Assembly (NCBI GenBank): GCA_964504625.1 | Contig: CAZDEK010000019.1 | Coordinates: 1-12,396, forward strand | Reading direction: 5' to 3' | DNA length: 12,396 nucleotides | Origin: CAZDEK01 sp964504625 | GTDB lineage: Bacteria; Patescibacteriota; Saccharimonadia; CAILAD01; GCA-016700035 | Part shown: in pieces, positions 1 through 6,726 of the stretch | Layout: every line of letters starts with the position of its first letter | Position numbering within the stretch: position 1 is the stretch's first letter | The notes under the pieces: generated by a model | The model's input: the letters and a program-made list of their open reading frames with translations, nothing else | Database searches by the model: none | What the model was told of the DNA's origin: nothing | Position numbers and translations under genes: made by a program

Positions 1-1100
1 GTCAAGGGCTGTAGGGCGGAAATTTCACTTCCTGAGGGATAGCTCCCTGTAGACTTTTGATAATCCTCAAGTCCTACTTCAATATCGTTCAGATCTTTTT
101 TACGCTTACTATCGCGTTTTTCACTTTGACTCTGCGTTTGTGCATGTGTATGTGTATTGCTGGCTGTATTAGTTGTTACAGTTTGCGTAGATGTGGTGGC
201 TGGAGGTCTGAGGATGGTCAGGGCTACAAAGCTCCCAATGGCGAGAATGATGACAGTGCCGATCGCCAGGATAATATTCAGCTTGGAATTATTTGAGGTT
301 TCATGCTGGGGCGTCGCGGCAGCCGCTAGCAGAGCATCGGCCTTTGCTAGAGGGTCATCTGCTCCGGCATGATGAGTGATTTGTGGTGTGTGATATGGAG
401 CGGAGCTTGGGCTATGGCTGGTCGGAAGTTGAGCTGGATGGTTATCAAGCGCAAGGTCTGGTTCTGCTTCGCGCAGATCGAGTGGCGAGTGAGGGGCGCG
501 TGGTGCTGTATCTTCAGGCGCGACTGAGGCAACGTCGAGAATGTGGGGACTGGGTTTATGGGGTTCATGCTCCTCTACAAGAGACTCATTATCGGTAATG
601 AGATCGTGCGGTATGGGAGTATCATTGGCGGTCGCCAGAGATTGATCGGAGATTGGAGTTGTTTCAGAACTGTCAACAGGAAAGTCGGGGCTCTCAGCTT
701 GATCGTTGCCGGCTTGTGGACTAAGTGCAGTCTGGCCGACGGCTGTATCTAGTCGAAAATGATGAGTCGGTTCTGACGGCGCAGGATTGGGGGCGTAGTG
801 AGCCTCGAGTTCGGTGCGCTCAAGCTGATGTTCACGCTCTTGCAGCCTACGTCGATAATGAGATGAAGCGTGATGATTGATGATCATTGGCTGCGTCATT
901 GCTCTCTGGTCTTCTCGTGGCGGAACCTCATCTGTAGCACTCTGGGTATCGGGGGTCATTGCTGTGCCTGGGGGATCCGCATGATCATGCTGATCCACTG
1001 GGTCATCAGTATAACGATAGAGGCGCCCACAGCTATCGCAGGCGAGGCCTACAACAGAGGAAGTAAGTGGTATTTGGCAATGGGGGCAATGTGGCGTCAT
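1..1100 (-). CDS. Zinc-ribbon, disordered-linker, single-pass membrane protein with pilin-like ectodomain (3' end outside window)
   Basis: I translated the minus strand from the ATG at 1100-1098 and found 366 open codons to the window edge with no stop, so the C-terminus is missing. Residues 5-24 form a zinc ribbon with C5, C8, C21 and C24 (CXXC, 12 residues, CXXC). Residues about 30-270 are low-complexity, rich in Pro, Ser, Asp, Glu and His (24 His in 366 residues), and look disordered. Residues about 275-297 are one hydrophobic membrane helix. A Thr/Ser/Gln-rich spacer follows, then a charged helix (about 327-349) leading into a TGSYPSG motif, which resembles the start of the globular part of type IV pilin-like proteins (R..DL..I...L..Y....G.YP). 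The likely topology is ribbon inside and pilin-like part outside. The family and function are unknown to me. It is divergent from a winged-helix gene. The short plus-strand frames across this stretch are its antisense shadows. Confidence 0.8.
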   Translation of the reverse strand, partial: MTPHCPHCQIPLTSSVVGLACDSCGRLYRYTDDPVDQHDHADPPGTAMTPDTQSATDEVPPREDQRAMTQPMIINHHASSHYRRRLQEREHQLERTELEAHYAPNPAPSEPTHHFRLDTAVGQTALSPQAGNDQAESPDFPVDSSETTPISDQSLATANDTPIPHDLITDNESLVEEHEPHKPSPHILDVASVAPEDTAPRAPHSPLDLREAEPDLALDNHPAQLPTSHSPSSAPYHTPQITHHAGADDPLAKADALLAAAATPQHETSNNSKLNIILAIGTVIILAIGSFVALTILRPPATTSTQTVTTNTASNTHTHAQTQSQSEKRDSKRKKDLNDIEVGLEDYQKSTGSYPSGSEISALQPL

Positions 1101-1135
1101 AACGTAACCAGTTTCTCTGATAGAGATTGTAGCAA
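1097..1135 (-). CDS. Possible 12-codon leader ORF, translationally coupled to the zinc-ribbon gene
   Basis: On the minus strand a TTG at 1135-1133 lies 6 bases downstream of AAAGGAGGT (1150-1142), the strongest Shine-Dalgarno-like sequence in the window. The frame reads MLQSLSEKLVTL if TTG initiates as Met, and its stop TGA (1099-1097) overlaps the ATG of the downstream gene as ATGA. The zinc-ribbon ATG has no Shine-Dalgarno of its own at normal spacing and no in-frame ATG, GTG or TTG near this site. Coupling from leader to gene would explain the arrangement. The ORF is very short, so chance cannot be excluded. Confidence 0.4.
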   Translation of the reverse strand: MLQSLSEKLVTL

Positions 1136-1251
1136 ATAAAAACCTCCTTTAGCTATTGTAAAAAATACTGTTGTTGCTTAAACTGTAGTTAAATATGCAA
1201 TAGTAATAGAAAAAACGAGATTACAATCTTTTATATAAAGTCAGATACACA
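1101..1251. promoter_or_regulatory. Divergent intergenic region with promoter-like -10 boxes on both strands
   Basis: This AT-rich 151-bp stretch separates two divergent genes. On the minus strand TACAAT occurs at 1160-1155 (transcription would start near the Shine-Dalgarno at about 1148) and again at 1131-1126. On the plus strand TACAAT lies at 1222-1227 and a TATATAAA stretch at 1232-1239, 12 bases before the ATG at 1252. None has a convincing -35 at 16-18 bases. The winged-helix product of the right-hand gene could bind here and control both directions, which is inference only. Confidence 0.4.
1142..1150 (-). promoter_or_regulatory. Strong Shine-Dalgarno (AAAGGAGGT) upstream of the zinc-ribbon gene
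   Basis: The complement of 1142-1150 is AAAGGAGGT, a near-perfect anti-16S match. It sits 41 bases before the zinc-ribbon ATG at 1100, too far for direct initiation there, but 6 bases before the TTG of the leader ORF. Most other genes in the window lack any such sequence, which makes it stand out. Confidence 0.55.
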
Positions 1252-1524
1252 ATGCTTCAATATTTCATAACATCAAAAACCCGACGAAAAATTATTACTG
1301 TCTTTTCGAAATACCCGGATTATCGCGTCCATGTTCGTGGGCTTGCAAAGCTGGTACGCGAGGATCCGGGTAATGTTGCCCGCGAGCTGGAACGATTGCA
1401 CCGAATCAAGTATGTGTATTGCGCCAAGCAGGGCAACACCAAGCTTTATTGGGTAAATCAGGACTTTGTGATTTATAAAGAATTACAGGGTATGGTGCTC
1501 AAAACAAGCAGGAAAACAAAGTAG
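1252..1524 (+). CDS. Small winged-helix (ArsR-like) DNA-binding protein
   Basis: This 90-residue protein is essentially one winged helix-turn-helix domain. The N-terminal SKTRRKIITVF (residues 8-18) is the first helix typical of this group. Residues about 28-50 (VRGLAKLV...NVARELERL) form the HTH with its recognition helix, and 53-69 (KYVYCAKQGNTKLYWVN) form the beta-wing. The tail DFVIYKELQGMVLKT matches small archaeal and candidate-phyla regulators that often sit beside nucleotidyltransferase or membrane genes; that association is recalled, not tested. No metal-binding Cys pair is present, so it is probably not a metal sensor. There is no Shine-Dalgarno before the ATG. It is divergent from the zinc-ribbon membrane gene and only 2 bp from the next small ORF, so it may be the regulator of this module. 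Confidence 0.75.
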   Translation: MLQYFITSKTRRKIITVFSKYPDYRVHVRGLAKLVREDPGNVARELERLHRIKYVYCAKQGNTKLYWVNQDFVIYKELQGMVLKTSRKTK

Positions 1525-1526
1525 CC

Positions 1527-1697
1527 ATGGTACGTAAACTGCGCAAAACGTTCAAGCATATTGTTCAAGATTTACGTCGTTATGAGCTTGTTGGGGGACA
1601 ACCGCCTCGCACCACTGGTCGACCCATCCGAGGCTACCAGTCTGAGACGCCACTCGGTTTCCGGTCTCGCGCCAGTCATTCCTATTTTGTTCGCTAG
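1527..1697 (+). CDS. Small highly basic hypothetical protein, 56 aa
   Basis: An ATG at 1527, 2 bp after the TAG of the winged-helix gene, opens a 56-codon frame ending in TAG at 1695-1697. The product has 10 Arg and 3 Lys against only 3 Asp/Glu, giving a net charge near +10. The first 20 residues (MVRKLRKTFKHIVQDLRRYE) could be an amphipathic basic helix. The rest is Gly/Pro/Arg-rich and probably unstructured. I do not recognise it. Tight coupling to a DNA-binding protein and the lack of any better reading of this 195-bp gap make it a credible gene. A nucleic-acid or membrane-surface role would fit the charge, but nothing shows it. Confidence 0.55.
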   Translation: MVRKLRKTFKHIVQDLRRYELVGGQPPRTTGRPIRGYQSETPLGFRSRASHSYFVR

Positions 1698-1705
1698 AAT
1701 CCAGC

Positions 1706-1711
1706 TATAAT
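1706..1711 (+). promoter_or_regulatory. Consensus -10 (TATAAT) of recJ, implying a near-leaderless start
   Basis: TATAAT ends 8 bases before the recJ ATG at 1720, so transcription would begin within a base or two of the start codon. The region 16-18 bases upstream (about 1682-1689) has no good -35. There is no Shine-Dalgarno between the box and the ATG. Confidence 0.6.
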
Positions 1712-1719
1712 TACTCCTG

Positions 1720-3405
1720 ATGAAGTATCAGGAAGACCAAGTCGAGTGGAAGTTGCCGCCGGAAGGCGACATTCCTGTTAGGGATTTGGCCAAGGTCGTT
1801 GCGCAGCGACGTGGACTTGAGCCGCTTGATAATTTTTTGCGACCGAGCTATGAAAGCCTCGGGGATCCATTTTTGTTACCAGATATGGAGCTGGCTATAG
1901 CGCATCTTGAGCAGGTACGCCGGGACGGTAAGAAGGTCGCTGTCTATGGTGATTATGATATTGATGGTCTCACTGCGACAGCTTTGCTTACTGAGGTATT
2001 TCAGCGGCTAGGGATAGATACGATCAGCTACATACCCGATCGATTTGTAGAAGGTTACGGTTTGCATGCCCCTGCCTTGGCAGAGCTACAACAGCAGGGG
2101 GTTGATACTGTGGTGACGGTAGATTGCGGCATTACAGCAGGAGAGGTTATTGCTGAAGCAGCTAGTAATGGCCTAGATATTATTATCACCGATCATCACA
2201 CCTTGGCTGAGGCTGAGCCTGAGGGGGCGATTGCATTGATTAACCCTTTACGGGAAAGTAACGCTTACCCGGAGCGTTTTTTGTCGGGAGTCGGGGTGGC
2301 CTTTACGCTGGTGCGAGCGCTCCAGCAGAAGTTTCCTGATGTCTTACCTCAAGGTCAAGAAAAATGGTTCCTCGATCTCGTGGCGTTAGGGACGATTTGT
2401 GATGTTGTCCCCTTGGTTGGAGAAAATCGAACACTAGCTACCTTTGGGCTAACAGTTGCTCGGCAAAGTAGGCGACCTGGATTTCGCGCTTTAGCCGAAG
2501 TAAGTGCGTCTGAGCTAACTGAGATCACCGCACGCGACTTCAGTTTTCGTTTTGGTCCACGCTTAAATGCAGCTGGCAGGCTAGAGCATGCCCGAACAAG
2601 CCTTGGTCTACTGATGAGTGCTTCTCAAGAGTCGGCTCGTCAGCATGCCAAGATTCTTGATGAGCTGAACCTGGCTCGGCGTGAGCTAACTGATAGGATC
2701 GTGGCTGAAGCTGATCAGCAAGCCTCGCAGTGTGCTGATCATCGGGCACTCGTGCTAGCCGATGAGACTTGGTCACACGGTGTGGCTGGGCTCGTAGCTA
2801 GCAGAATCGCCGAACGCCACGGGAAACCAACTGTGATCTTGCAGATTGAGGGTGAACGAGCGAAGGGCTCGGCCCGCAGTGTTGCAAATTTCTCATTGAT
2901 CACTGCCTTGCGCCAGACGCCAGAGCTATTTGATCGCTTCGGGGGTCACGCGGCTGCTGCCGGGATGACGCTCCCTACGGAAAATATTCCTGCTTTACGT
3001 TCGTCGCTATCTGAGTATGCAGCAAGATCTGATCAAACAGAACAGCTTCGCCAAGTTATTCAGGCCGACTTGCAGCTCCGTGCTGATTATATTTCGCAAG
3101 CTGGCTTAGATCAGTTGAGACAACTCGAGCCCACTGGCCAGGCGAATCCTGAGGTGAAGTTTTATGCCACTGGCGTTGTACGTGATATTCGCTGGGTCGG
3201 TAAAGATAGCAGCCATGCTCAAATGACGATTACTTTGTCGGATGGAGATATTCGAGCGATTGCGTTTCGGGCGAGAGAACAGTGGCCTTGGCTCGAGGTT
3301 GGCAAGCCGATTGAGGCTTTGGCAGTGGTGAAGTCATCGCGTTGGAATGGCCGAGAGCGTCCCGAAGTTGAGCTACAGCGCATGCGGATAGGGAGTATAT
3401 CATGA
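1720..3405 (+). CDS. recJ: Single-stranded-DNA-specific exonuclease RecJ
   Basis: RecJ degrades single-stranded DNA 5' to 3' in RecF-pathway recombination, mismatch repair and base-excision repair. The 561-residue protein is close to normal length. The DHH phosphoesterase core shows GDYDIDG at residues 77-83, VDCGIT at 134-139, TDHH at 157-160 and LGTICDVVPL at 223-232, which together carry the metal-binding Asp and His residues. FGPRLNAAGRL (278-288) and the DHHA1 signature FGGHAAAAG (407-415) are present. The C-terminal part (about 445-555) fits the RecJ OB-fold that binds DNA. All key residues are intact. A TATAAT box just before the ATG suggests leaderless transcription. The stop TGA overlaps the rel start (ATGA), so the two are probably co-transcribed and coupled. 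Confidence 0.95.
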   Translation: MKYQEDQVEWKLPPEGDIPVRDLAKVVAQRRGLEPLDNFLRPSYESLGDPFLLPDMELAIAHLEQVRRDGKKVAVYGDYDIDGLTATALLTEVFQRLGIDTISYIPDRFVEGYGLHAPALAELQQQGVDTVVTVDCGITAGEVIAEAASNGLDIIITDHHTLAEAEPEGAIALINPLRESNAYPERFLSGVGVAFTLVRALQQKFPDVLPQGQEKWFLDLVALGTICDVVPLVGENRTLATFGLTVARQSRRPGFRALAEVSASELTEITARDFSFRFGPRLNAAGRLEHARTSLGLLMSASQESARQHAKILDELNLARRELTDRIVAEADQQASQCADHRALVLADETWSHGVAGLVASRIAERHGKPTVILQIEGERAKGSARSVANFSLITALRQTPELFDRFGGHAAAAGMTLPTENIPALRSSLSEYAARSDQTEQLRQVIQADLQLRADYISQAGLDQLRQLEPTGQANPEVKFYATGVVRDIRWVGKDSSHAQMTITLSDGDIRAIAFRAREQWPWLEVGKPIEALAVVKSSRWNGRERPEVELQRMRIGSIS

Positions 3406-5561
3406 GTCTGCCTCGGTTTATTCAATCTATGGAGCGGCTTACGCCGGCACAAAAGCATCAACTTGCTGAGACATATCAGTTTGCTCGTGAGGCCCATCAC
3501 GAACAGTACCGACGTAGTGGCCAGGCGTATATCTCACATCCGGTGGCGGTTTCGCAAATTCTTGATACATGGAACGCTGATTTAACAAGTTTGCAGGCGG
3601 GGATACTGCACGATGTAGTCGAGGATACGAGCCGTACTCTCGAAGAAGTAATGGAGAAATTCGGTCCCGAGGTAGCTGAACTCGTCGACGGGGTAACAAA
3701 GATCGGGCAGATGTCAGCGTTAGGTCCAGGTGCGGTGGCGACGCGGTCAGTCGAGAATATTCGAAAGTTATTGCTGGCGATGAGTCGTGATATTCGGGTG
3801 ATTTTAGTGAAGCTGGCTGATCGGTTACATAATATGCGCACCCTGAAGTACCTCTCCGAAGAGAAACAGCGACGGATTGCTCAGGAGACTCTTGATATTT
3901 TTGCACCACTGGCTGATCGGCTTGGAATGGGAGATGTCAAGGCTGAACTCGAGGACCTTGCTTTTGTCGTTGTAAACCCACAGCAGTACCGAGAGCTGCA
4001 AAAGCGTGCACTACCAAATATCAAAGCTGGCAAAATGTTACTTGATGCAGTTATACCGCAATTGCAGGCGGAACTGATGACAGCTGGGGTTGAAGCCGAA
4101 ATTGAGCATCGCATCAAGCATACATATAGCTTGGCTCGCAAACTCGAAAAGTATGATCAGGACTTTAGCAAAATTCGAGATCTCGTGGCAATGCGTATCA
4201 TCGTGCCGGAGGCCAATGATTGTTATAAAGTGCTGGGGGTTGTGCATGCCCTATATCGTCCATTACCTCATTTTATTAAAGACTATATAGCCGTTCCAAA
4301 GCCAAATGGATACCAGTCATTGCATACCACGGTCATTAGCGAGCAGGGGATATTTGAAGTGCAAATTCGATCGTGGAAAATGCATGATTATGCTGAACGT
4401 GGTCTTGCGGCTCACTTTTATTATGATGAGCAAAAGAACAACACTGCATATAAAAATAGTTCAACTAATGCGATGCCCAAGAAATTCGAATGGGTACAAA
4501 ATTTACTCGATTGGCAAGAGCAGATTACAAGCGAAGAAGAGATAAAGGAGAGTTTCCAGTTAGACCTCTTTAAAAGTCGCATTTTTGCCTTCTCTCCAAA
4601 AGGTGATTTATATGACTTGCCGGAGGGGGCGACGCCTGTAGATTTTGCCTTTCATGTACACTCTGCGCTTGGGCTGGCTTGTCGCGGTGCAAAGGTGAAT
4701 GGTGTAATGGTGCCTCTTGATTATCGCTTGCAGAACCGCGATGTCGTCGAGATCTTTGCTGCTGCTCATCGTGAGCCGAAGCCGAGCCGGGACTGGCTAG
4801 GTTTTGTTGTCTCGACGAAAGCCCGAGCCAAAATTAAAGCTTGGTTTAAGGCCCAAGACCAAACTGCGGAAGAGCGAACAGGTCGTCAGCTGCTCGATGA
4901 GTATCTTCACCGCCAATCCCATGCAAGTTGGGGGAGTGTGAAACCGATATTACGGCGAGAGGTTCTGACACGATTAGCGATCGATGATGAGCGGACACTC
5001 ATGATCGCTATTAGTGAAGGGGCATTAAAGCCGAGCGATGTGGCGCGAGAGCTGATATTTGAACGAAATCTAGCTCGTCCAGCGGTTCCACTACCGAACT
5101 TCATGAAACGGCGGCGAGGAGCTCGGCCGGTCGCCCTTATTCCCGGGATAGATCGCGAGCATATCTCTCGAGCGGGTTGCTGTAGTCCGCAGTATCCACA
5201 GGGTATTGTTGGGTTTGTAAGTCGGCTTGGCGTATTTCGGATACATCGCAGTGATTGCTCGGAGATAGATAGTCAGCGTGAGCGGTGCGTGCCAGCATAC
5301 TGGTACTTCGATTCATCGGATAAGTTACGTATCCATGGCGATGCCTCTCGAACCTCAGCGATTTTGAAGGGTGTTTCGAGTCATCTTCACGGCTTTGATG
5401 CTAGGGCTCAGCGGATCCGCGAACAAGTTAAGGGTAACGAAGTGCAGCTTGATATTGATCTTTCATTGGTTCGAATGGATCGACTCGAGGCGTTGATAAG
5501 TGCTCTCCGGCGTTTGCCCGGTATTAGCAGTGTGGAGCATATGGTGCGTCAGTCAAAATAA
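3402..5561 (+). CDS. rel: Bifunctional (p)ppGpp synthetase/hydrolase, Rel/SpoT family
   Basis: It makes and degrades (p)ppGpp in the stringent response, normally sensing deacylated tRNA on ribosomes. The 719-residue protein has the full long-RSH layout. The HD hydrolase domain (about 25-190) keeps H46, H70-D71, E74-D75 and D140, so hydrolysis should work. The synthetase domain (about 235-345) has RDLVAMRII with D260, DYIAVPKPNGYQSLHTT (294-310) and E332 in AERGLAAH. TGS is at about 393-455, a helical region at 460-570, a zinc-finger-like segment at 590-622 with C593, C594, H615 and C619, and ACT at about 642-715. The synthetase loop that reads RFKD in bifunctional enzymes reads FIKD here (291-294): Lys and Asp are kept and Arg is lost. 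A weak Shine-Dalgarno (GGGAG, 3391-3395) precedes the ATG, which overlaps the recJ stop by 4 bp. The symbol rel is used because both activities look intact. Confidence 0.95.
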   Translation: MSLPRFIQSMERLTPAQKHQLAETYQFAREAHHEQYRRSGQAYISHPVAVSQILDTWNADLTSLQAGILHDVVEDTSRTLEEVMEKFGPEVAELVDGVTKIGQMSALGPGAVATRSVENIRKLLLAMSRDIRVILVKLADRLHNMRTLKYLSEEKQRRIAQETLDIFAPLADRLGMGDVKAELEDLAFVVVNPQQYRELQKRALPNIKAGKMLLDAVIPQLQAELMTAGVEAEIEHRIKHTYSLARKLEKYDQDFSKIRDLVAMRIIVPEANDCYKVLGVVHALYRPLPHFIKDYIAVPKPNGYQSLHTTVISEQGIFEVQIRSWKMHDYAERGLAAHFYYDEQKNNTAYKNSSTNAMPKKFEWVQNLLDWQEQITSEEEIKESFQLDLFKSRIFAFSPKGDLYDLPEGATPVDFAFHVHSALGLACRGAKVNGVMVPLDYRLQNRDVVEIFAAAHREPKPSRDWLGFVVSTKARAKIKAWFKAQDQTAEERTGRQLLDEYLHRQSHASWGSVKPILRREVLTRLAIDDERTLMIAISEGALKPSDVARELIFERNLARPAVPLPNFMKRRRGARPVALIPGIDREHISRAGCCSPQYPQGIVGFVSRLGVFRIHRSDCSEIDSQRERCVPAYWYFDSSDKLRIHGDASRTSAILKGVSSHLHGFDARAQRIREQVKGNEVQLDIDLSLVRMDRLEALISALRRLPGISSVEHMVRQSK

Positions 5562-5564
5562 GCC

Positions 5565-5593
5565 TTGCATCAGGAGGGATAAGCTGGTACACT
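5565..5593 (+). promoter_or_regulatory. Promoter of rpsU operon: TTGCAT, 17 bp, TGG-TACACT
   Basis: TTGCAT at 5565-5570 and TACACT at 5588-5593 are separated by 17 bp, with an extended -10 TG at 5585-5586. It lies in the 42-bp gap between the rel stop (5561) and the rpsU ATG (5604). The expected transcription start is about 5600, giving an almost absent 5'UTR. This promoter would drive rpsU through map. Confidence 0.6.
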
Positions 5594-5603
5594 TGTTCAG
5601 TCT

Positions 5604-5816
5604 ATGTTGCAAGTCGAACGAAAAGATGATGAATCGCTAGAAAGCTTGATTCGTCGTTTCAATAAGAAAGTCTCGCAATCAGGTGTCCTGACTTCCGCGC
5701 GGCGCAAGAAATTTTATGAGAAGCCGCTTACCAAACGGGCTGAGCGGGAGATTGCGATCCGCAAGCGTCAGCGTAAAGATCAGAAGCAGCGCGAGCTGTT
5801 TGCTATTCGCGGGTAG
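5604..5816 (+). CDS. rpsU: 30S ribosomal protein bS21
   Basis: bS21 sits on the 30S platform near the 3' end of 16S rRNA, next to the anti-Shine-Dalgarno region, and helps translation initiation. The 70-residue product has the family pattern: a short N-terminal strand, ESLESLIRRFNKKV at residues 10-23, then GVLTSARRKKFYEKP and a long Arg/Lys-rich C-terminal helix (44-62). The length is normal for the longer bS21 forms. It is first in a six-gene operon; yqeY follows after 5 bp, a pairing also known from Bacillus. No Shine-Dalgarno is available if transcription starts at about 5600. Confidence 0.95.
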   Translation: MLQVERKDDESLESLIRRFNKKVSQSGVLTSARRKKFYEKPLTKRAEREIAIRKRQRKDQKQRELFAIRG

Positions 5817-5821
5817 GACTG

Positions 5822-6268
5822 ATGGAAGTCGCCAAGAGTCTCGAAGCTGATCTAGCGGAGGCCATGAAGGCGCGCGATGAGATTAAGGTGCAGGTACTGC
5901 GCCTATTACGAGCTGCAATGAAAAATTATCAAATTGAGGTGCGCCAAGATCTGTCACCTCAGCAGATGCTCCAGGTGCTACAGAAAGAAGCGAAGAAGCG
6001 CCAGGATTCGATCACGCAGTACGAAGCCGCCGGACGTCAGGATCTCGCTGATAAGGAGCGTGCAGAGCTTAAAATTATTGATGAGTATTTGCCAGAGCAG
6101 GCAAATGAAGAGCAGGTAAGAAGCGCTGTCCAGGCGGCGATTGCTGAAGCGGGCCAGTCAGCTACCATGGGGCAGGTCATTGCGACAGTGCGCGAAGCGC
6201 TCAATGGTGCGGTTGATGGGTCGCAGCTGGCGGCGATTACGCGTGAAGAACTTGCTCGCAACGCATGA
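5822..6268 (+). CDS. yqeY: GatB/YqeY domain protein
   Basis: This 148-residue stand-alone YqeY protein resembles the C-terminal tRNA-binding tail domain of the amidotransferase subunit GatB. Its cellular role is not firmly known; its sharing of a fold with GatB suggests a link to tRNA or translation. The family pattern is clear: an N-terminal LEADLAEAMKARDEIKVQVLRLL (residues 7-29), KKRQDSITQYEAAGRQDLADKE (about 58-79), ELKIIDEYLPEQ (81-92), and a C-terminal helical part beginning near 97 with MGQVIATVREAL. It starts 5 bp after rpsU and its stop overlaps the ybeY start as ATGA. No Shine-Dalgarno is visible, so coupling to the upstream gene is likely. Confidence 0.93.
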   Translation: MEVAKSLEADLAEAMKARDEIKVQVLRLLRAAMKNYQIEVRQDLSPQQMLQVLQKEAKKRQDSITQYEAAGRQDLADKERAELKIIDEYLPEQANEEQVRSAVQAAIAEAGQSATMGQVIATVREALNGAVDGSQLAAITREELARNA

Positions 6269-6726
6269 TACCAATCATCTGGCCAGACAATACTCCGGCT
6301 GAAGTTAGTGTCGAGCGTTGGCAAAAACTGTTGGAGATTTGGGATCAACACATCCAGTCAGGTATTGTCGGGGCTGTTGCTCTGAATTTTCTTTCCTCTG
6401 GTGAAATGCGTCAGCTGAATAGCCAGCATGCCGGTAAGGATGAGCCAACCGATGTATTGAGCTTCAGATATGATCCCCCCTTAAAGGATGAGTCAGGCGA
6501 AGTCGTGGCCGGTGAAATCGTCGTATGCCCCGAGATTGCTCGGGCGTTCGCCCGGCAGCATGGCCTGACGATCGAGAACGAGTATGCCACACTCTTTGTT
6601 CATGGGCTCTTGCATCTCGCCGGTTGGGATCATGCTACAGCTACTGAACGGCATCGCTACGCTGAAGTGACGCGTGATATCATGGAGCAAGGAGGCTATC
6701 AAGCAGTATCTTTATGGTTGGATTAA
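6265..6726 (+). CDS. ybeY: Endoribonuclease / rRNA maturation factor YbeY
   Basis: YbeY is a metal-dependent RNase involved in 16S rRNA 3'-end maturation and ribosome quality control. The 153-residue protein has the defining metal site HGLLHLAGWDH (residues 113-123; ligands H113, H117, H123) and the conserved stretch GKDEPTDVLSF (57-67). Two positions differ from the usual family sequence. The conserved Arg just before GKD (R59 in E. coli numbering, in a YRGKD context) is Ala56 here, giving QHAGKD. The Pro usually following VLSF is Arg68. The metal site is intact, so the fold is certain; full activity is less so. The start overlaps yqeY by 4 bp, and the 3' end overlaps dgkA by 13 bp. Linkage to dgkA is also seen in Firmicutes. 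Confidence 0.93.
   Translation: MIPIIWPDNTPAEVSVERWQKLLEIWDQHIQSGIVGAVALNFLSSGEMRQLNSQHAGKDEPTDVLSFRYDPPLKDESGEVVAGEIVVCPEIARAFARQHGLTIENEYATLFVHGLLHLAGWDHATATERHRYAEVTRDIMEQGGYQAVSLWLD

Noticed and set aside
57..1139. Several plus-strand reading frames of 60-90 codons
   Set aside because: All lie antisense to the uninterrupted 366-codon minus-strand frame, which has a clear zinc ribbon and membrane helix; they have no recognisable domains.
3439..3909. Minus-strand frame of 156 codons inside rel
   Set aside because: It covers the HD domain coding region of rel, has no domain signature and no promoter-like context; it is a codon-bias shadow.
5193..5203. GTATCCACA resembling a DnaA box
   Set aside because: A single copy with one mismatch, inside the rel coding sequence; no cluster or AT-rich unwinding region.
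5572..5577. AGGAGG upstream of rpsU as a Shine-Dalgarno
   Set aside because: It is 26 bases from the ATG and lies between the -35 and -10, so it should not be on the mRNA.
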